From: Rhodobacteraceae bacterium KLH11
GTDB lineage: Bacteria; Pseudomonadota; Alphaproteobacteria; Rhodobacterales; Rhodobacteraceae
Direction: 5' to 3'
Assembly: GCA_000158135.1 (NCBI GenBank)
Contig: DS999532.1
Span: forward strand, 1 to 48,046
Length of the DNA: 48,046 nucleotides
Shown here: piece by piece, positions 44,163-48,046 of the stretch
Numbering within the stretch: the stretch's first letter is position 1
How the letters are laid out: each line of letters begins with the position of its first letter
The notes under the pieces: generated by a model
What the model was told of the DNA's origin: nothing
Databases searched by the model: none
Seen by the model: only the letters and a program-made list of their open reading frames with translations
Made by a program: the position numbers and the translations under genes

Positions 44163-45496
44163 GCGTGGTTATCTTTGTCGGCCCCACGCTGCGGGCAGAG
44201 GCGGTACAGGAACAACTGCCAGCCACCATCCTGCCACCCGTTCAGCAGGGCGATGTGTATCGCGTGGCGCGGGACAGGCCGCGCGCGATTGGGATCATTG
44301 ATGGGTATTTTGATGGTGTGCCGTCGGTCTGGCACAAGGAAATTCTGTGGGCGCTTGAACACGGCATACCTGTCTATGGCAGCGCCAGTATGGGCGCGTT
44401 ACGTGCGGCTGAACTGGCCGAGTTCGGGATGATCGGCGTTGGACGCGTGTTCGAGGATTATCTGACTGGCGCGATAGAGGATGATGACGAAGTGGCAGTG
44501 CTGCATGGGCCGGCCGAGCTTGGGTTTCTGCCGCTCAGCGAGCCCATGGTGTCGATCCGTGCTACGGTTGACCGGGCGCAGACTCAGGGTGTGCTGGACC
44601 CCAAGGCGGCCTCGGCCCTGCTTGGCACCGCCAAAGACCTGCATTACCGCGACCGGATGTGGGACCGGATCATCGCTGCGGCGGATATGCCATCCGAACT
44701 GGACGGCTTTCAACGCTGGCTGCCTGCGGGCCAGGTGGACGCCAAAGGGGATGACGCCCGCATGATGCTGGACCTGATGGCGCAGCATCTGGCTGAGGAC
44801 CCTGCCGAGCGCTCGGTTCAGCGGGTCGAACGCACGCTGGCCTGGCGCGAGCTTTGTGCCCGCGTTGATGGTGAGGTGGTGCAACAGAACAGTGGCGCAG
44901 AGGTGGTGGATGAGTTGCGGCTTGATCCCGAACTTTATGCCCGCCTCAGGAATCGCGCCGCGCTGAGCCTTTTGTCAAAGGACGCCGCGCACAGGTTCGG
45001 GCAGGAACCCGATAAGGATGCGCTGCTGCAACAGATGTCAGCGCACCGGCTGGATGCCCGGTTGCCCCGTCACGCTGATCTGAGGCAGTGGCTGCAGGAA
45101 AATGACCTGACCCCTGCGCAATACGAGGCGCTGCTGGCCGACAGATCGCGCATCGAGATCGCCATCGCGGCCCTTGCCGATGATCTGGATACCGCCTTGC
45201 TGGCCGAGCTTCGGTTCGCGGGCGATTACAACGCGCTGCGCGCACGCGCCCGGCACAAGGCCGCATTGGTTCTGGACGGCAAAACGGTGAACCGGACGCA
45301 GGCTCTGATATGGTATTTTGAAACACGTCTTGACCAGCGGGTACCTGATGATCTTGAATCTCATGCAGTTGCGCTTGGTCTTGAGGGGCGCGATGCTTTT
45401 GTTGACTTGATTGAAGCTGAATTCTTGTTTTGCCATCTGGATGGCGCCCCGGCGGATCATGCGCCTGAAAAAGCGGATGCTGCACCGGGAGAATAA
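44159..45496 (+). CDS. TfuA-like protein with extended C-terminus
   Basis: The protein has 445 residues, and its ATG overlaps the YcaO stop (ATGA). The TfuA core lies in the first ~210 residues: VVIFVGPTLRAEAV, AIGIIDGYFDGVPSVWHKEI, LWALEHGIPVYGSASMGALR and AAELAEFGMIGVGRVFEDY. TfuA proteins partner YcaO enzymes that thioamidate peptides, and are thought to bring the sulfur source. The C-terminal ~230 residues are extra and helical (for example RVERTLAWRELCARVDGEVV, LRARARHKAALVLDGKTVNR). They may bind the substrate. It is the second gene of the operon. Confidence 0.9.
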   Translation: MSVVIFVGPTLRAEAVQEQLPATILPPVQQGDVYRVARDRPRAIGIIDGYFDGVPSVWHKEILWALEHGIPVYGSASMGALRAAELAEFGMIGVGRVFEDYLTGAIEDDDEVAVLHGPAELGFLPLSEPMVSIRATVDRAQTQGVLDPKAASALLGTAKDLHYRDRMWDRIIAAADMPSELDGFQRWLPAGQVDAKGDDARMMLDLMAQHLAEDPAERSVQRVERTLAWRELCARVDGEVVQQNSGAEVVDELRLDPELYARLRNRAALSLLSKDAAHRFGQEPDKDALLQQMSAHRLDARLPRHADLRQWLQENDLTPAQYEALLADRSRIEIAIAALADDLDTALLAELRFAGDYNALRARARHKAALVLDGKTVNRTQALIWYFETRLDQRVPDDLESHAVALGLEGRDAFVDLIEAEFLFCHLDGAPADHAPEKADAAPGE

Positions 45497-45508
45497 CGGG
45501 AGGGGACA

Positions 45509-46819
45509 TTGACGATCTGGCCCGATTACTCGGAAAGTGAAACCCCGGGCACGCGGTTCCTGCTGTACCCGCAATCGCCCTATCTTGAGCCGAACACGAA
45601 ACCCGAACTGGTCGAAATATCGGCCCCGCAAGGAAGCATCGGGCCGGGCCCCTCGGGGCCGCGCATGTATGCGATGAACCCCGTGGGCAAGGCCGTACCC
45701 TATGGCGCGATGGTCGAGGGCGAGGATGGCCCCGAGATGTATCTGCCCGCCTGGGATGGCTATATCCAGCCACCGCCCGAACCCGATGAGTTCGGCAATT
45801 TCATCCATATTGACCCTGATGATCCGGCCTTTGAGGCCGCACATCTGTTCGGAGCCGCCCATTTCACCATGGACGTGTGGGAGGGCTATTTCGGCCGCCC
45901 CATCCCCTGGCATTTCGAACGCGATTTCGAACGGCTGGAACTGTCGCTGCTGCCCAGCCTCGACAACGCTCATATCGGCTGGGGTTTTCTGGAAACCGGC
46001 GGAACGCGCGAGCATGGCGATGAATACCGGCCTTACAGCCTGAATTTCGACGTGGTGGCACATGAAATCGGCCACGCCATTATCTACAGCGTGGTGGGCC
46101 TGCCATCCGAAGAGGATGCGACAGGCGAATATTACGGGTTCCACGAATCAGCTGCCGATATGGTGGCGCTGCTGGCGTCGTTGCATTTCGGCTCGGTCGT
46201 GGATGAGCTGCTGAAGAACACGCGGGGCAACCTGTATACTTATAACCGGCTCAGCCGCTTTGCCGAATTGTCGCAAAACGCGCAGATCCGGATCGCGGCC
46301 AATGATCGGACCCTGTCCGAGTTTTCGCATGGATGGTCCAGCGAACACGCGCTGTCCGAGCCGCTGACCGGGGCCATGTTCGATATTCTGGTTGATATCT
46401 ATCACGAGCGGCTGGTCGCCCATGACGTAATCAACCCCGAGATGGAAGACCTGTCGGACACGTTGGAGGGCACGGACGAATACAACGAGATCATGCAGGA
46501 CCTGTTCGACGAGCACTACGCCTCCGATCCCGAAGGGTTTCGTGTGGCCCTGATCGAGGCGCGGGATTTGCTGGGCTCCTACCTTGCGGACGCGTGGGAG
46601 ATGCTGGACCCTGACATGCTAAGCTATTTCGGCGTTGAACGCGCGCTGGTCGTGGTGGATCACGAGATTACGGGCGGGGCCTTCCGGCAGATCATTGAAG
46701 ATAATTTCCGGATGCGCGAGATCGGGCTGACCAGCCCGGGGCCGCGCCTGACAAAACCGGATGGCAGCAGCCATGCGGCTTCGGTCCGGACCTTGTCGCC
46801 CGAGGCAAATGAACCTTAA
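45509..46819 (+). CDS. Gluzincin metallopeptidase (HExxH), possibly processing the repeat protein
   Basis: The protein has 436 residues, starting 12 bases after the TfuA stop with a TTG at 45509 preceded by GGGAGGGG. The zinc site is VVAHEIGHAIIYSV (residues ~185-198), and a third ligand Glu is in YGFHESAADMVALLA, the thermolysin-like arrangement. The N-terminal ~175 residues are not recognisable and begin without a signal peptide. The C-terminal ~180 residues form a helical domain (SHGWSSEHALSEPLTGAMFD) like the thermolysin lid, which carries a catalytic His or Tyr in M4 enzymes. Because it lies in the YcaO-TfuA operon it may cleave a modified precursor; this is inference. Confidence 0.85.
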   Translation: MTIWPDYSESETPGTRFLLYPQSPYLEPNTKPELVEISAPQGSIGPGPSGPRMYAMNPVGKAVPYGAMVEGEDGPEMYLPAWDGYIQPPPEPDEFGNFIHIDPDDPAFEAAHLFGAAHFTMDVWEGYFGRPIPWHFERDFERLELSLLPSLDNAHIGWGFLETGGTREHGDEYRPYSLNFDVVAHEIGHAIIYSVVGLPSEEDATGEYYGFHESAADMVALLASLHFGSVVDELLKNTRGNLYTYNRLSRFAELSQNAQIRIAANDRTLSEFSHGWSSEHALSEPLTGAMFDILVDIYHERLVAHDVINPEMEDLSDTLEGTDEYNEIMQDLFDEHYASDPEGFRVALIEARDLLGSYLADAWEMLDPDMLSYFGVERALVVVDHEITGGAFRQIIEDNFRMREIGLTSPGPRLTKPDGSSHAASVRTLSPEANEP

Positions 46820-46885
46820 AGTCTTTGTTTTTACCCCGGTTTTATGGCAGGTTATGCGCACGGGGTGATATTGTTGACATCAAAG

Positions 46886-46900
46886 GCGCATATAATGCGC
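46886..46900. promoter_or_regulatory. Perfect inverted repeat around a TATAAT box
   Basis: GCGCATATAATGCGC is a perfect 6-base inverted repeat with an ATA centre and contains TATAAT. It is 58 bases upstream of the repeat-protein ATG. Another ATGCGCA lies at 46854-46860. It could be a promoter -10 inside an operator, which would let the repeat protein be transcribed apart from the upstream genes. A matching -35 at normal spacing is not clear (TTGACA is 11 bases away). Confidence 0.4.
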
Positions 46901-46957
46901 AAAATGGGATGGGCGGGGCCCAGGGCTTCGTTACATCCGGGATAGGGAGAAAGTGAT

Positions 46958-47896
46958 ATGTCTGAGTCCTTACTCAGTTTTTCCGAGGTATTATTATTTG
47001 GACGAGAATTAAGCGATCTTAAACTGAAACAACGTTCGGTCCGTCTGGCAAAAGAACTTGATGACGACACCAAGCTTGGCGACAAATTCCTGAAAATTGA
47101 CGGTGTTCACGTCCGGGAAGATGACCGGGTACTGGTTCAAGTAGGCGATGCGGCGAATGAATTTTCCGGCATCTATAAAGTTGTCAAATCCGGCGACAAG
47201 TTCAAATTCGATAAACGCAAGAAGGCCTCACACGATTCATTCGTCTATATCCGTCGGGGTCGACAGTTCAAACATACCTACTGGCAACAGACTGCGAACC
47301 GACACAAAGAACAGCTGTTCATTGAACAGGATGATCGCAGAAGGGGTCGCGGCGTCAATAATTTCATCGGGGACCAGTTCGGAGGCGATGCCCGGCTGGC
47401 CCGGATTTATGGCTTCGCATATGACGGCACCTATTACGAGATGCCGGAACCGACGATCTTCCTTGTTCACGGCAAGGGCGCAAGCGCCACGGGTGGCAAC
47501 CTGCCCTATGGGTTCAACCTGCAGGCCGGTGACCATCCATCTACACCGGATGAAACACCTTTGCCCGACACCACGCGGCAAACGGCGCGCGCCCCGATGA
47601 ATCCGTCTGTTTCGGGTGTGGCGGCAGCGGATTACCAGATGGCCAGCGATATTCGCGTCTGGAACTATGATCAGGCGGATTACACCATCCGCATGGATAT
47701 TGCCGCCGGTCAGCTGGAACAGGTGCTGCTGGATATCTATTTCGAATATGACGCGCCAATGATGGCGGGAGCCAAGGTGAGCGGCGCGAAAGTCAGCGGG
47801 GCCAAGGTCAGCGGTGCCAAGGTTTCGGGGGCCAAGGTCAGCGGGGCCAAGGTGAGTGGTGCGAAGGTCAGCGGCGCGAAAGCGCGCGGCGAATAA
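46958..47896 (+). CDS. Protein with C-terminal GAKVS tandem repeats (candidate substrate of the YcaO-TfuA pair)
   Basis: The protein has 312 residues with a GGGAGAA ribosome binding site. Residues 1-265 have no family I recognise. The first ~120 are charged (KLKQRSVRLAKELDDDTKLG, SGIYKVVKSGDKFKFDKRKK). The middle has GVNNFIGDQFGGDARLARIY, and a segment ends WNYDQADYTIRMDIAAGQLE, then VLLDIYFEYDAPMMA. From residue 271 come seven GAKVS units, then GAKAR and GE. No signal peptide. The spacing and strand place it with the YcaO, TfuA and peptidase genes, but its own promoter is possible. The repeat could be a multi-copy core for thioamidation or a pentapeptide-repeat-like helix; the sequence alone does not decide. 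Confidence 0.85.
   Translation: MSESLLSFSEVLLFGRELSDLKLKQRSVRLAKELDDDTKLGDKFLKIDGVHVREDDRVLVQVGDAANEFSGIYKVVKSGDKFKFDKRKKASHDSFVYIRRGRQFKHTYWQQTANRHKEQLFIEQDDRRRGRGVNNFIGDQFGGDARLARIYGFAYDGTYYEMPEPTIFLVHGKGASATGGNLPYGFNLQAGDHPSTPDETPLPDTTRQTARAPMNPSVSGVAAADYQMASDIRVWNYDQADYTIRMDIAAGQLEQVLLDIYFEYDAPMMAGAKVSGAKVSGAKVSGAKVSGAKVSGAKVSGAKVSGAKARGE
47768..47887 (+). repeat. Tandem 15-base coding repeat (GAKVS x7 plus GAKAR)
   Basis: Eight 15-base units in frame. Seven encode GAKVS and the last GAKAR. Codons differ among units (GGA/GGC/GGG/GGT, GCC/GCG, AAG/AAA, GTG/GTC/GTT, AGC/TCG/AGT), so the peptide is more conserved than the DNA. Confidence 0.98.
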
Positions 47897-47917
47897 ACCG
47901 ACCTGATGGCAGGGATC

Positions 47918-47943
47918 GGGCGCGTGGATCACGCGCCCTTTTT
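47918..47943. terminator. Rho-independent terminator, usable from both strands
   Basis: GGGCGCGTG - GAT - CACGCGCCC is a perfect 9-base stem with a 3-base loop, followed by TTTTT on the plus strand. It ends the repeat-protein transcript. The opposite-strand gene at the right edge converges on it. Confidence 0.9.
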
Positions 47944-47948
47944 CATGC

Positions 47949-48046
47949 TCAGAACCCGGCTTTCTTTAGTCCCTCAACAAAATGTTGCGTATCGTCGGTC
48001 AAACGATCCGGCTGAATTTTTGCCCAACGCGTTAACGAAAAATTGG
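47949..48046 (-). CDS. Unknown gene, C-terminal end only
   Basis: An open frame enters from the right edge on the minus strand and ends in TGA at 47949. It reads NFSLTRWAKIQPDRLTDDTQ and then HFVEGLKKAGF. Only about 31 residues are visible, too few to name a family. It converges with the repeat-protein gene. Confidence 0.6.
   Translation of the reverse strand, partial: NFSLTRWAKIQPDRLTDDTQHFVEGLKKAGF

Noticed and set aside
46874..46896. TTGACA and TATAAT as a sigma-70 promoter
   Set aside because: The spacing is only 11 bases, far from the usual 17.
47768..47887. CRISPR-like array
   Set aside because: The repeat is contiguous, in frame and without spacers.

Overview
This window looks like the chromosome of a marine alphaproteobacterium of the Roseobacter group (Rhodobacterales). 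The reasons are the GC-rich coding style, a Tat-exported TRAP transporter system, and the housekeeping block infA - maf - ribonuclease E/G - yacG - tRNA-Phe. The species cannot be named from sequence alone.

Positions 1-25349 (all minus strand) carry a nearly complete extracellular contractile injection system (eCIS), a headless phage-tail-like device. In transcription order it encodes an AAA+ ATPase, a DUF4255/Afp16-like terminator protein, two proteins of unknown role (one coiled-coil), one sheath, a first tube protein, a tail-assembly-chaperone-like pair (the second member apparently reached by a -1 frameshift), a second tube protein, an unknown protein, a LysM/CIS-tube adaptor, hub (gpD-like), spike (gpV-like), PAAR tip, gp25-like wedge, a very large baseplate J protein split by a frameshift, a second baseplate J protein, a P2-gpI-like protein, two cysteine-rich proteins, and an Ala-rich protein that runs off the left edge. 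Most neighbours overlap by 4 bases (ATGA) or lie within about 35 bases, so this is very likely one operon.

Positions about 25600-29800 are a scarred mobile-DNA zone. It holds an IS6-family transposase fragment, an intact IS3-family element with an A7 frameshift site, a chimeric ORF joining an AlpA-like start to a type I restriction HsdR fragment, a small unknown gene, and a P4-type tyrosine integrase next to tRNA-Phe. tRNA-Phe is the probable attachment site.

Positions 29719-36395 are core genes: tRNA-Phe, yacG, ribonuclease E/G, maf, infA, a carbon-nitrogen hydrolase, a DUF2235 hydrolase, a DUF427 protein and an aminopeptidase P. Positions 36793-42620 form a catabolic module: dctPQM-type TRAP transporter genes plus an IclR regulator on one strand, and a divergent GMC oxidoreductase, with a palindrome between them that may be the regulator's operator.

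Positions 42969-47896 (plus strand) are the most intriguing non-eCIS locus. It encodes a YcaO enzyme, an enlarged TfuA partner, a HExxH metallopeptidase, and a 312-residue protein ending in seven tandem GAKVS repeats plus one variant. YcaO-TfuA pairs install backbone thioamides in other systems, so this could be an undescribed peptide- or protein-modifying system with a multi-repeat substrate. A strong bidirectional terminator follows, and a gene from the opposite strand enters from the right edge.
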